From JAPSGB01 sp963775185 (GTDB lineage Bacteria; Myxococcota_A; Polyangia; Polyangiales; Polyangiaceae): DNA of 64,000 nt. The position numbers and the translations under genes were made by a program. The stretch lies in the NCBI GenBank assembly GCA_963775185.1, contig CAVZIE010000036.1:57674-121673 (forward strand), in the 5' to 3' direction. The number at the start of each line of letters is the position of its first letter. The first letter of the stretch is position 1. Positions 33,303 through 44,091 of this stretch are shown here, one piece after another. Under the pieces are notes generated by a model. It was not told the origin of the DNA and did not search any database. It worked only from the letters and a program-made list of their open reading frames with translations.

Positions 33303-35489
33303 ATGCGACAGATCGACTCGACGACTCGACGGCGACTTGGGGTGATTGGCCTGTCCGCGCTGGCCTTCTTGGCGTGTGGGCCGGCAGCTGGCGAGCGCCC
33401 GGACGGCGCGCAAGAGTCGCCCCACGTGTCCGGTGTCGAATCGAACCTGACCGCAAACCAGAAGGTCCCGCGCTATGCGGCTATTCGCGATGCCGCGCGA
33501 GCACGCGGCATCTACCGGGGCTACCTGCTCGCGGGGATCGCCAACACGGAGACCGGCCTGGCCCACTGCTGGTCGGAAGCGACGTGGGCGTGTGCGGGCC
33601 CGCCCTCCGCCGACTGTGGCGGCGGCGCGGTCATCGCCGGCGCAGCCGACGGCCCATGCAGCAACCAGCAGGGCGGACTCGGAATGTTCCAGTTCGACTC
33701 GGGAACGTACACGGCAACGCTGAACCACTACGGCAGCGGCATCTTGATGGTCGATGGTCAGGTCGGTGCCGCGGTCGACTACGTCGTGAAGATGGTCCGT
33801 GATTCCGCGTACACCACGAACGCGGAGAGCGACGAGAAGGCGCGCATCTGGATCAACAACTTCGACATCAACAACGCCACGCTGCGCGATCAGTGGATTC
33901 GAACCGTGGTCCGTTACTACAACGGCTGCAAGCCGGGGTGGAGCTGCTGGGCGCCGCGCATCCAGACCTATTCCGACGGCCTGTGGGCAGCGGCCAACGA
34001 TCCCCCCGGCGGTCTCGACTTCTGGGCGTCGAACGACGGCGGCACGCGCTGTGGCACGAGCCCCGCGACGGTCGGCGCGATCGACGAGAAGTACCAGGAG
34101 CTCGGCGGCTGCAACTCCTTCCTGGGTGCGCCGATCAAAGACGAGCACGGCACGCCCGACGGCGTTGGGCGCTACAGCGTGTTCGAGCACGGCTCCATCT
34201 ACTGGACGTCCGGCACCGGCGCCTTCGAGGTCCACTCCGCGATTCGCGACAAGTGGAGCGACCTCGGATGGGAGGCAGGCGCTCTCGGCTACCCGACGAC
34301 CGACGAGACCAGTACTCCCGACGGCGTCGGGCGCTTCAACCACTTCCAGAACGGTTCAATCTACTGGACTCCCACGGGCGGCGCGTTCGAGGTTCACGGA
34401 ACGATCCAGGATGCCTGGGCCGACTCCGGCTGGGAGTCGGGCCCCCTCGGCTATCCGGTATCCGACGAATACGCGGCGGGCAACGGCACGCGGAGCGACT
34501 TCGAGCATGGCTTCATCGAGTTCGATCCGGCGACCGGGCAAACCTCGACGAATGTGGATAGCGCGGCGTCGCCTCCGCCTCCGCCTCCGCCTCCGCCTCC
34601 GCCTCCGCCTCCGCCGTCGTCGACGCCGCCGGAGCCCACACTCAAGACGCTCGCCATCGACTACGAGGCGCAGGAGACTGGCTACTGGTGCGGTCCGGCG
34701 GCAGCGCGCCACGCGCTGTCCGTGCGCATGGCGCCCCCGAGCCAAGCGACGCTCGCCTCGGAGCTCGGCACCACTACAAACGGTACGGATTGGATTGGCC
34801 AGGTCACCGACGTTCTCAATAACGACCTCGGCGCTCCGCGCTACAAGACGACGGAGATGCCGAACGATCCGCCGTCGCAACAGCAGCGCGATCAACTGTG
34901 GGACGACGTCGTGCTCAGCATCGACAACAACTACGCGATCGTCGCCAACATCGTTGCTCCTGCGAGCAATCATCCGCCGGGATACCCCGACTACACGATC
35001 CATCACTACTTCGCGGTGATCGGTTTCAACCCGGACACGCGAGAGGTCTACATCGCGGACTCGGCAGCCTTCAGCAACAAGCTCTACTGGCTCTCGTTCG
35101 ACAAGCTCGCGACCTTGATCCCGCCAAAGGGCTACTCGTCGTACGCCTGCCCCACCGGCATGACGATCGGTGCGATCGACGCGGAGTACCAGGCGATCGG
35201 CGGATGCTCGTCCGTCGTTGGCGGCGCGGTCGGCTCCGAGCAGACCACGCCGGACGGCGTCGGCAGGTTCAACGTCTTCGAGAACGGCTCGATCTACTGG
35301 TCGCCCAACACCGGCGCACACGAAGTGCACGGGGCTATCCGCGACAAGTGGAAGGAGCTCGGCTGGGAGGCAGGCAGCCTCGGCTACCCGACCTCCGACG
35401 AATATGCCGTCAGCGGCGGCAGGCGGTCGGATTTCGAGCACGGATCGCTGCTCTTCAGCACTTCAAGCGGGAACGTCACCGTGCTGTAG
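33303..35489 (+). CDS. Exported lysozyme-like / LGFP-repeat / C39-peptidase fusion lipoprotein
   Basis: ATG 33303 is preceded by GGAGAGG at good spacing and gives a lipobox signal (ALAFLAC, Cys25). Order over 728 residues: a Cys-rich lysozyme-like domain (about 55-235, with AGIANTETGLAHCW and QQGGLGMFQFDSGTYT); a first LGFP block (256-419, three repeats of the form GxxxxKWxxLGWExGxLGYPxTDE); a Pro-rich spacer (422-439); a papain-like C39-type peptidase (448-614, Cys463 in YWCGPAA, His567/568 in IHHYFAVIGF, then Asp in IADSA); and a second LGFP block (619-728). LGFP repeats bind cell-wall material in other bacteria. Predicted surface or predation-related hydrolase (inference). Confidence 0.85.
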   Translation: MRQIDSTTRRRLGVIGLSALAFLACGPAAGERPDGAQESPHVSGVESNLTANQKVPRYAAIRDAARARGIYRGYLLAGIANTETGLAHCWSEATWACAGPPSADCGGGAVIAGAADGPCSNQQGGLGMFQFDSGTYTATLNHYGSGILMVDGQVGAAVDYVVKMVRDSAYTTNAESDEKARIWINNFDINNATLRDQWIRTVVRYYNGCKPGWSCWAPRIQTYSDGLWAAANDPPGGLDFWASNDGGTRCGTSPATVGAIDEKYQELGGCNSFLGAPIKDEHGTPDGVGRYSVFEHGSIYWTSGTGAFEVHSAIRDKWSDLGWEAGALGYPTTDETSTPDGVGRFNHFQNGSIYWTPTGGAFEVHGTIQDAWADSGWESGPLGYPVSDEYAAGNGTRSDFEHGFIEFDPATGQTSTNVDSAASPPPPPPPPPPPPPPPSSTPPEPTLKTLAIDYEAQETGYWCGPAAARHALSVRMAPPSQATLASELGTTTNGTDWIGQVTDVLNNDLGAPRYKTTEMPNDPPSQQQRDQLWDDVVLSIDNNYAIVANIVAPASNHPPGYPDYTIHHYFAVIGFNPDTREVYIADSAAFSNKLYWLSFDKLATLIPPKGYSSYACPTGMTIGAIDAEYQAIGGCSSVVGGAVGSEQTTPDGVGRFNVFENGSIYWSPNTGAHEVHGAIRDKWKELGWEAGSLGYPTSDEYAVSGGRRSDFEHGSLLFSTSSGNVTVL

Positions 35490-35573
35490 CTGAGCGGACG
35501 CCGGGCAGACCTTGACCCTTGTCCGGCACGTTCAGTGCGCGTCGAACAGCACCGCCTGCACGGACTCGCCTTC

Positions 35574-35888
35574 TCGCCGTCGATGGCGACATCGCGGAAG
35601 CATTGCGCCACACCCCTCGACCGCTACGGTGCGGCGAAGTACGAAGACTATGCGGCACTCATCGAAGAAGGATTGAACGCTTGGGTTGCCGACCCGGAGG
35701 CGGGCCGTGAAAAGCCGGAAATCGACGCGAAAGCCTGGATCCTGCCGATCACCAAGCGCGGTCGAATGGCGCGCCACGCACTCGGACGCCGAGACCGGCA
35801 CGGCATGCGCAAACCCGATTTCCGTGTTAGTCGAGCCAAATGCCGCTGGACGTCGACAACTTGTTCTCGTTCGCTGCGGAGCTCGTAG
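35574..35888 (+). CDS. Possible small ORF or gene fragment
   Basis: ATG 35574 opens a frame of 104 residues. Its first half, DRYGAAKYEDYAALIEEGLNAW and PEIDAKAWILPITKRG, looks protein-like, but from about 35770 the composition becomes Arg-rich and shadow-like, and the end overlaps the next gene by 49 bp. It may be a truncated gene whose 3' part is lost. No family recognised. The 350-bp stretch after the LGFP gene holds nothing else. Confidence 0.25.
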   Translation, partial: SPSMATSRKHCATPLDRYGAAKYEDYAALIEEGLNAWVADPEAGREKPEIDAKAWILPITKRGRMARHALGRRDRHGMRKPDFRVSRAKCRWTSTTCSRSLRSS

Positions 35889-36340
35889 GGCACGACGCCG
35901 CCGCTGTGATGTTCGAGAACATCGCACAGGACATGGTCGCTCGTCGCGAGTACGAAGAACGAGTAGCCGTCGATCCGGACAAGTGTCGCAACGGGTCCGG
36001 AGCCGCTCTGTACGCGACGGTCGCCGAGCAGCGAATGGAAACGTCCGTAGTGCAGGCCGTCGATGCGTTGACGGCCGTCTGCAGCGATTCCGCCGTGCTT
36101 TCGGCGACGCGTCAGCTCGTGCTCGCCGCGTTCACCGCCGGCGTCCACAGAGGTGCGCGCCAAGTTCTGCGCGCACTTTCGGAGAAACGCTTCGGGCCGC
36201 TTTCGAACCCACTCGAAGTCGGCATCGAGCTGGCCGACGCGGCCGCGCTGAATGCCGCGTTCGCGCGGCTCGACAACGCGACAACGGCCGAGGAGCTGCT
36301 CGGACCGCTGACGCACAGCGGCGTTCGACGCGTGAGGTGA
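35840..36340 (+). CDS. Hypothetical helical protein, 166 residues
   Basis: MPLDVDNLFSFAAELVGHDA begins a frame with normal amino-acid composition, mostly helical, e.g. SVVQAVDALTAVCSDSAVLSA and VHRGARQVLRALSEKRFG. No signal peptide, no metal motif, no recognised family. It follows the lysozyme-LGFP-C39 gene. A role as immunity or partner protein is only a thought from position. Confidence 0.5.
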   Translation: MPLDVDNLFSFAAELVGHDAAAVMFENIAQDMVARREYEERVAVDPDKCRNGSGAALYATVAEQRMETSVVQAVDALTAVCSDSAVLSATRQLVLAAFTAGVHRGARQVLRALSEKRFGPLSNPLEVGIELADAAALNAAFARLDNATTAEELLGPLTHSGVRRVR

Positions 36341-36360
36341 CCGGCCGCGCCGGACCGACA
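36341..36360 (-). repeat. Intergenic two-hairpin repeat, copy 9 (partial)
   Basis: Core CGCGCCGGACCG (minus-strand copy), beginning at the stop of the 166-residue gene. The outer arms have decayed. Confidence 0.5.
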
Positions 36361-36609
36361 AGAATCACCCGCGCGGATCTACTTCTGCTCGCGTCTCAGG
36401 GCGTGCGGCTGCCGAAGCAGCAGCGCGGCGCCCGCGCCCCCATCACCGCCGCGGTTGGGGGGCGACAGGGACGACAGCTGTACAATATCAACGAGACGCA
36501 TACGTCCGACTGGAGCCATCCGGCGTGCGCGCTTCCGCATCCCGCGAGCGACCTCGACGGCGAGGTGCTCGCGCCACGCCGGTCGCGTCCCGGCAATGGT
36601 GCACCACCT

Positions 36610-36704
36610 CGGGTTGGCGCGTGCTCGGGTTGGATGCGGAGTTGGTGATGCGTAATGCGACGGAAGCGCTGGTGCGGATCCGTGCAGCGCTGGCCGCTGT
36701 GTGA
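36610..36704 (+). pseudogene. Orphan C-terminal coding remnant
   Basis: Plus-strand frame GWRVLGLDAELVMRNATEAL, then VRIRAALAAV and a stop at 36704, followed directly by a dispersed repeat. It reads like the helical end of a protein but has no upstream domain. The surrounding 36361-36609 contains no supported gene. Confidence 0.3.
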
Positions 36705-36726
36705 GATACCGCGCCGGACCGGCATC
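36705..36726 (-). repeat. Intergenic two-hairpin repeat, copy 10
   Basis: GATACCGCGCCGGACCGGC, reverse orientation, one base after the remnant's stop codon. Carries the TATC-type variant of the loop. Confidence 0.7.
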
Positions 36727-36753
36727 ACCCAAACCGTCAAACCTTGGCGGGGG

Positions 36754-36828
36754 TTTTGCGCGCCAGACGCGCAAAACGATGGGCAAGGTATATCTTGGGG
36801 CCCGTTCTGCGCGCCAGACGCGCAAGAC
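36754..36828. repeat. Pair of near-identical hairpins with loop CCAGA
   Basis: First hairpin 36754-36776: arms TTTTGCGCG and CGCGCAAAA, loop CCAGA, perfect 9-bp stem. Second 36804-36828: arms TGCGCG and CGCGCA, same loop, with weaker flanking pairs. Symmetric U/A edges could let the first act as a bidirectional terminator. No gene ends close by. Confidence 0.6.
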
Positions 36829-36988
36829 GGGGGTCAAGCTTCTGGCGCGTGGCTCACCCGCGCGCGACTCGTCACGTGACGCCGAGAAGCACACGACGCC
36901 GCCTGCCAGCAAGAGTGCCGTGCGCGTAGGTCGGATGAACGCCATCGCTGCATCGCCCCACGTCTCTCTCTGACTTCTGCCGGGCAGC

Positions 36989-37306
36989 TTACGCCGCGAT
37001 CGGGCGCGGTGGAGGTCGCTCGATGCCGGCGCTCGTGATGATGAGTCCCCCGCCGGGGATCACGAAGCGCGTCGCGCGCAGCTTCATGCGCGCGACGCAC
37101 TTGTCGCAGTGCCCGACCTGCCCCACTCGCCTGCGGGCGCAGTGACAGCCCCGGCGCGCGAGCGCCGCGAGCGCCGCGAGTACGAGGGGTGGAGGGACGG
37201 ATCCCCGACACAAACAGGGCTGGCACGAGGCTGCCCGGTGCCGTCCCCGAGCCGCGGACCCGCGCTGACCCTTGCCACGAGGCCCCCGGATCGTTTCTCC
37301 TGGCAA
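36989..37306 (-). CDS. Possible small Cys-rich protein
   Basis: The C-terminal part of this frame, RRGCHCARRRVGQVGHCDKC, then VARMKLRATRFVIPGGGLII, looks like a zinc-binding CxC..CxxC knuckle followed by a beta strand. The N-terminal part is shadow-like, so the real start is probably downstream, near 37210. No family. Weakly supported. Confidence 0.3.
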   Translation of the reverse strand: MPGETIRGPRGKGQRGSAARGRHRAASCQPCLCRGSVPPPLVLAALAALARRGCHCARRRVGQVGHCDKCVARMKLRATRFVIPGGGLIITSAGIERPPPRPIAA

Positions 37307-37320
37307 TACGGGAGGGACGT

Positions 37321-37656
37321 TTGGCTGATTGGGACACCGTGCGAAGCCTGGCGATGGAGCTTCCGGGTGTAGAGCAGGGGACGTCCTACGGCACGCCGGC
37401 GATCAAGGTGCGCGGCAAGTTGCTCGCGCGCTTGCGCGAGGACGGCGAGACGCTCGTGATCAAGGTCGCCGACGACGTGCGCGACGCGCTGATCAGCGCC
37501 GACCCGGACACGTTCTTCATCACCGATCACTACGCCGGCTATCCGTACTTGCTGGTGCACCTCGAGCGCGTGCGCGTCGACGCGTTGCGTGAGCTGGTCG
37601 AGCAAGCTTGGCGGATGGTTGCACCGAAGCGCGTGGTCGCGGCGCGCGGCAGCTGA
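37321..37656 (+). CDS. MmcQ/YjbR-like protein
   Basis: TTG 37321 is chosen because GGGAGGG lies just upstream and the product begins LADWDTVRSLAMELPGVEQG, the normal start of the family. TSYGTPAIKVRGKLLARL..ETLVIKV, then FFITDHYAGYPYLLVHLERV (in parts) complete the double-wing fold of about 111 residues. MmcQ/YjbR proteins are small DNA-binding-like proteins of uncertain role. Monocistronic. Confidence 0.85.
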   Translation: MADWDTVRSLAMELPGVEQGTSYGTPAIKVRGKLLARLREDGETLVIKVADDVRDALISADPDTFFITDHYAGYPYLLVHLERVRVDALRELVEQAWRMVAPKRVVAARGS

Positions 37657-37677
37657 TCTCCGATCCGGGCTCGAAGC

Positions 37678-38142
37678 TCACCGCACGCGCGGATGCCGGA
37701 GCATCTGCCACACGTTGAACAGCACGAACGCGAGGATCGCGGCCATGAAGAGCCCGCCGGCCAAGGCGCCGTTGCTGTCGCCGCGCTGGTACGCCTTGCC
37801 GGCGGAGAACGCGGCGACCGCGCCGAACGCGCCGAAGATCACCTGGATGCCAACGCCGGCGATCCTGCAGTGATGACCGCAGCGGCAGGTGTAGCTGCGG
37901 TAGCGAACGAGCGGGCCCGGATCGCCGGTGTCGGTCTCGCCCATGACCACCTCCGGCGCCATCGCGCTGCCGCACCCGGGGCAGCGCCGGTACTCCTCGC
38001 CCTCGCGCTGCGTTCTCGTGGCCGCCGCGGACGCCGCCTGGGCGTGGCACTCCGGACATAGCTGACGGCCGCGATCGTCGAAGATCAGCCGGTCCTGTTG
38101 CGTCGGCGCGCCGCAGCGATCGCAGTCGTCGAACGCGGGCAT
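37678..38142 (-). CDS. Zinc-ribbon protein with C-terminal membrane helices
   Basis: ATG 38142 (MPAFDDCDRCGAPTQQDRLI). Residues 7-10 (CDRC) with CPEC, then CPGCGS and CRCGHHC, give two zinc-ribbon-like Cys clusters. Two hydrophobic stretches follow, GIQVIFGAFGAVAAFSAG and GLFMAAILAFVLFNVW. 154 residues. No catalytic domain. It lies 7 bp downstream of the DUF4336 gene and is likely co-transcribed. Function unknown. Confidence 0.7.
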   Translation of the reverse strand: MPAFDDCDRCGAPTQQDRLIFDDRGRQLCPECHAQAASAAATRTQREGEEYRRCPGCGSAMAPEVVMGETDTGDPGPLVRYRSYTCRCGHHCRIAGVGIQVIFGAFGAVAAFSAGKAYQRGDSNGALAGGLFMAAILAFVLFNVWQMLRHPRVR

Positions 38143-38149
38143 CCCAGCG

Positions 38150-38836
38150 TCACATCCAGGCGCACACGCGGGCGAGCTCGGCCTTCCCGCCGGCGTCGAG
38201 CACATCGCCGTGGGTGACGATGACGCGATCGAAGTCCCACGCGAGCAGGCGATCCACCGAGGCTCGCGCCAGCGCTCGATCGCGCACGCACCAGCGCACC
38301 ATCTTGCTCTGGCCGAAGCCGCCCCACGCGCCCATCATCTTCAGGTATTGCCGGGTCCACCAGTGCGGCGACCCGGCGACGTTGAACGCCAGGTCGGTGA
38401 CGAGCAGGGTGCCGGTGGGCTTGTGCAGCAGATCGACCTCGTTCATGAGCGGCGCGCCCTCGAACAGGTTCGCCTCGAGCACCCCGCCCCACTCGCCGGG
38501 CGCCGCCCCGCCAAGCTCGCCGTCGAAGCGCAGGTCCTTGCGCTTGTCGGCGAGCCCCGGTGCGCCGAGCAGCTTGGCCTCCGGGTACGCCTTCACGTAG
38601 TCGCCGACGAAGAGGTGGTGCACCTTGTTCGGCGCGACCACGTACGCGACCTGCCCGAGCGCGTCGATGCCGGCGCGGAGGTCCGCGTCGAGCTCTACGG
38701 GGGAGTACACGAGCAGCCGATCATCCGGCAGCCGCACCACTGTCATACGCGTGCCGAGCCACACGCCGACGACCCGGAACGGGCGTTCGACGACCCACAG
38801 CCCATCTGCCACCGAGCGAAGCTGTCCAGCAGGCAT
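38150..38836 (-). CDS. DUF4336-family protein (metallo-beta-lactamase-like fold)
   Basis: MPAGQLRSVADGLWVVERPF starts a DUF4336-type sequence: MTVVRLPDDRLLVYSPVELD, VAPNKVHHLFVGDYVKAYPE, TLLVTDLAFNV and a C-terminal VIVTHGDVLDAGGK. The fold resembles metallo-beta-lactamases but lacks the full HxHxDH metal motif, as is usual in DUF4336. 228 residues. Upstream of and probably coupled to the zinc-ribbon gene. Confidence 0.85.
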   Translation of the reverse strand: MPAGQLRSVADGLWVVERPFRVVGVWLGTRMTVVRLPDDRLLVYSPVELDADLRAGIDALGQVAYVVAPNKVHHLFVGDYVKAYPEAKLLGAPGLADKRKDLRFDGELGGAAPGEWGGVLEANLFEGAPLMNEVDLLHKPTGTLLVTDLAFNVAGSPHWWTRQYLKMMGAWGGFGQSKMVRWCVRDRALARASVDRLLAWDFDRVIVTHGDVLDAGGKAELARVCAWM

Positions 38837-39008
38837 CCCCACGCCCGGACGGTACTACGGCTCGGGGCGCGGGGGGATCGGCCCGTTTTCGCGACTTTCC
38901 CGGGTTTCCTCGCCCATTCTCCCCTGGCACCGGCGACCGCTTGGGATTAGCTTCCCCGGACTTCGCCGGGCGATCTTGCACGGCTCTCGAGGAAGACATC
39001 AGGCAGCA

Positions 39009-42114
<3,106 letters not shown>

Positions 42115-42123
42115 CGCGCCCGC

Positions 42124-42834
42124 TCAGGTTTGCCGGTCCGGCGCGGTATCCCGCGGCGCGAGCAGCGCGATCGCCGCGTCGGCGGCCCGCCCGATATCGT
42201 ACGGAAAGCCGAGCTCGGTGAGCGTCTCGGCGCCGATCACCATCGCGACCAGCATGAGCCCGATCTGGCGCCGATCGACTTCTCGCGCGACCGCGCCGGC
42301 GTCCTGTGCGTCACCCGCGGCCGCCGCCACGCGGTCCACGGCCTTGCCCAGCATCGCGACGTAGCGCTGCCGTAGCTCCGGTGAGCGTGCGCACGCTTGC
42401 ATGAACTGCCACGCCGCCACCATCGTGCGACCGGGGAAGATGCCCGCGGCGTGCGCCGCGGCGAACGCGCGGATCGTCCGCTCCAGATCCAGCGCGGCGT
42501 CGCCGGTGGCGATCAGCGCGTCGAGCAATCGGCTGAGTACGCGCTCCATCACGGCGGCGACCAGATCGTCGCGATCCCGGAAGTGCACGTAGAACGCGCC
42601 GCGCGTGTAGCCGGCGCGCGCGCAGATCGCGTCCAGGCTCGGCGCTTCCAGGCCCTGCTCGGAGAACAGCGTCGTGGCCGCGTCGATCAAGGCCTCGCGC
42701 GTCTCCTGCTTCGCCTGCTCGCGCGTGAGCGCGCCGCGCCGCGCCGGCCGCCTCGGGTCGACGCCTTCCGGCCCGTTGGCCGCCGCGGTCTCGTCGGTGT
42801 TCTCGGCCGTCATCGCCTGCGCTGCCGCTAGCAT
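42124..42834 (-). CDS. TetR-family transcriptional regulator of alkB
   Basis: The N-terminal helix-turn-helix is clear: REALIDAATTLFSEQGLEAP, SLDAICARAGYTRGAFYVHF, RDRDDLVAAV. The ligand-binding helices follow (ERTIRAFAAAHAAGIFPGRTM). ATG 42834 has AAGG just upstream; ATG 42813 is an alternative. Divergent from the alkane hydroxylase gene and flanked by two palindromes that it probably binds, so it most likely represses alkB and itself. The last codons (PDRQT and stop) are supplied by the dispersed repeat, so the original C-terminus has been replaced. Confidence 0.88.
   Translation of the reverse strand: MLAAAQAMTAENTDETAAANGPEGVDPRRPARRGALTREQAKQETREALIDAATTLFSEQGLEAPSLDAICARAGYTRGAFYVHFRDRDDLVAAVMERVLSRLLDALIATGDAALDLERTIRAFAAAHAAGIFPGRTMVAAWQFMQACARSPELRQRYVAMLGKAVDRVAAAAGDAQDAGAVAREVDRRQIGLMLVAMVIGAETLTELGFPYDIGRAADAAIALLAPRDTAPDRQT
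42128..42156 (+). repeat. Intergenic two-hairpin repeat, copy 11, inside the TetR 3' end
   Basis: TTTGCCGGTCCGGC plus CGCGG-TATC-CCGCG between the convergent secA and TetR genes. On the minus strand it encodes the last residues and contributes to the stop of the TetR gene. Confidence 0.8.
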
Positions 42835-42841
42835 AGCCTTG

Positions 42842-42859
42842 ACATACGGATCCGTATGT
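42842..42859. promoter_or_regulatory. TetR operator 1 (perfect 18-bp palindrome)
   Basis: ACATACGGATCCGTATGT is a perfect palindrome between the TetR and alkB genes. It overlaps TTGACA (42839-42844), a candidate -35 box reading toward alkB. Same half-site, ACATACG, as operator 2. Confidence 0.8.
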
Positions 42860-42871
42860 GGAAATTTTCCG

Positions 42872-42889
42872 ACATACGCGCTCGTATGT
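42872..42889. promoter_or_regulatory. TetR operator 2 (18-bp palindrome)
   Basis: ACATACGCGCTCGTATGT, half-sites identical to operator 1, centre exactly 30 bp away, so both face the same side of the helix. It lies 23 bp before the alkB start, downstream of the presumed -10 (AAATTT, about 42862). Confidence 0.8.
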
Positions 42890-42912
42890 GAGCGCCGGGG
42901 CGCGCAAGCACC

Positions 42913-44031
42913 GTGGAACAAATCCAAGCTTCGTCTACGGAACCTCTGGCGATCGCCCCGACCGCGCGCGACGCGCCGTCCTCGGCGACGCTGTGGCTGC
43001 GTCACCTGCTCTGCCTGGTGGTGCCGCTGACCAGCCTCGGCTTCGTGATCACCGGACCGCACCGCTGGTATCTGGCGCTGCCCTGGTTCGGCGTCGTGAT
43101 CGCCAGCGTGATCATCGACAACAACGCCGGCCCGGCCTTGCACCAACCGCGGCCCGGCATGCGGACGCGGCCCTTCGACGCCGTGCTGTACCTGCTGGTT
43201 GCGCTCCAGATCGCGGTCGTCGTGTTGATGGCGCGGATGATCTCCCTCGCCGGCTTCTGGTCGGTCGACGCGCTGGTCACCGTGCTGCTCATCGGTACCA
43301 ACTCGGGCTACTCGGGGATCGTCGTCGCGCACGAGCTGATCCACCGCCGCGAGCGCCACATGCAGCTGCTCGGACGCCTGCTGATGTGCACGGTGATGTA
43401 CGAGCACTTCTACACCGAGCACATCCGGGGACATCACGTGCGCGTGGGCACGCCGGAGGATCCGGCGACGGCGCGCTTCGACGAGACCTATCGCCAGTTC
43501 TGGCGACGCAGCGTGCCGGCGCAGTTCAGGAGCGCGTGGCGCCTCGAGACCAAGCGTCTCGGCGACGTGGACATGCCCTGGTACGACCGGCGTCTGCTGA
43601 AGAGCCGGGTCGTGCACGGCGTGGTCGCCGAGATCGCGATCGCCGCGGCGATCCTCGCCGGCTTCGGCTGGGCCGCGTTCACCTTGTTCCTGCTCCAGGC
43701 GTTCGGCGCCGTGCGTCTGCTCGAAGCCGTGAACTACTTCGAGCATTGGGGGCTGGTGCGCAGCGGGCGCAAGGTCCAGACGCTGGACTCGTGGGACACG
43801 GACTCGTGGTTCACGCTCTACACGCTGGTCGGTCTCTCGCGTCACGCCGACCATCACGCCCACGCCACGCGCCCGTACCCGGCGCTGCGTCACTTCGACG
43901 ACAGCCCGAAGCTGCCACGTGGCTACTTCGGCATGGTCGTGATGGCCGTCGCCAACAACCGGCGCTTCCGCAAGCTGATGACCGCGGAGCTGCAGCGGCG
44001 GAAGCTCGGGCCCTTCGCCGCGGAGAGCTGA
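42913..44031 (+). CDS. alkB: Alkane 1-monooxygenase (AlkB-type di-iron membrane hydroxylase)
   Basis: Hydroxylates the terminal carbon of alkanes or fatty acyl chains with O2 and rubredoxin. 372 residues from GTG 42913, six hydrophobic helices and all His boxes: HELIHRRERH (from 140), EHIRGHHVRVGTPEDPATAR (about 172), NYFEHWGLVR (about 273) and RHADHHAHATRPYP (about 312). The NYxEHxGL box separates AlkB/XylM enzymes from ordinary desaturases. No rubredoxin gene is adjacent. Probably induced when a ligand releases the divergent TetR repressor. Confidence 0.92.
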   Translation: MEQIQASSTEPLAIAPTARDAPSSATLWLRHLLCLVVPLTSLGFVITGPHRWYLALPWFGVVIASVIIDNNAGPALHQPRPGMRTRPFDAVLYLLVALQIAVVVLMARMISLAGFWSVDALVTVLLIGTNSGYSGIVVAHELIHRRERHMQLLGRLLMCTVMYEHFYTEHIRGHHVRVGTPEDPATARFDETYRQFWRRSVPAQFRSAWRLETKRLGDVDMPWYDRRLLKSRVVHGVVAEIAIAAAILAGFGWAAFTLFLLQAFGAVRLLEAVNYFEHWGLVRSGRKVQTLDSWDTDSWFTLYTLVGLSRHADHHAHATRPYPALRHFDDSPKLPRGYFGMVVMAVANNRRFRKLMTAELQRRKLGPFAAES

Positions 44032-44041
44032 GCGGACCGCC

Positions 44042-44063
44042 GGATACCGCGCCGGCCCGGCAA
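44042..44063 (-). repeat. Intergenic two-hairpin repeat, copy 12
   Basis: GGATACCGCGCCGGCCCGGC, reverse orientation, 11 bp after the alkB stop and before rfbF. One substitution in the palindrome. Confidence 0.68.
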
Positions 44064-44091
44064 GCAAGGCGTGTGCTAGGTTCCGGGCGAG

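Noticed and set aside
34565..34622. The CCTCCG tandem in the LGFP gene as a regulatory repeat
   Set aside because: It is in frame and encodes a poly-Pro spacer between domains.
35840..36340. Toxin-immunity pair with the lysozyme-LGFP-C39 protein
   Set aside because: The 166-residue protein lacks a signal peptide and any immunity-family features, so proximity alone does not support the claim.
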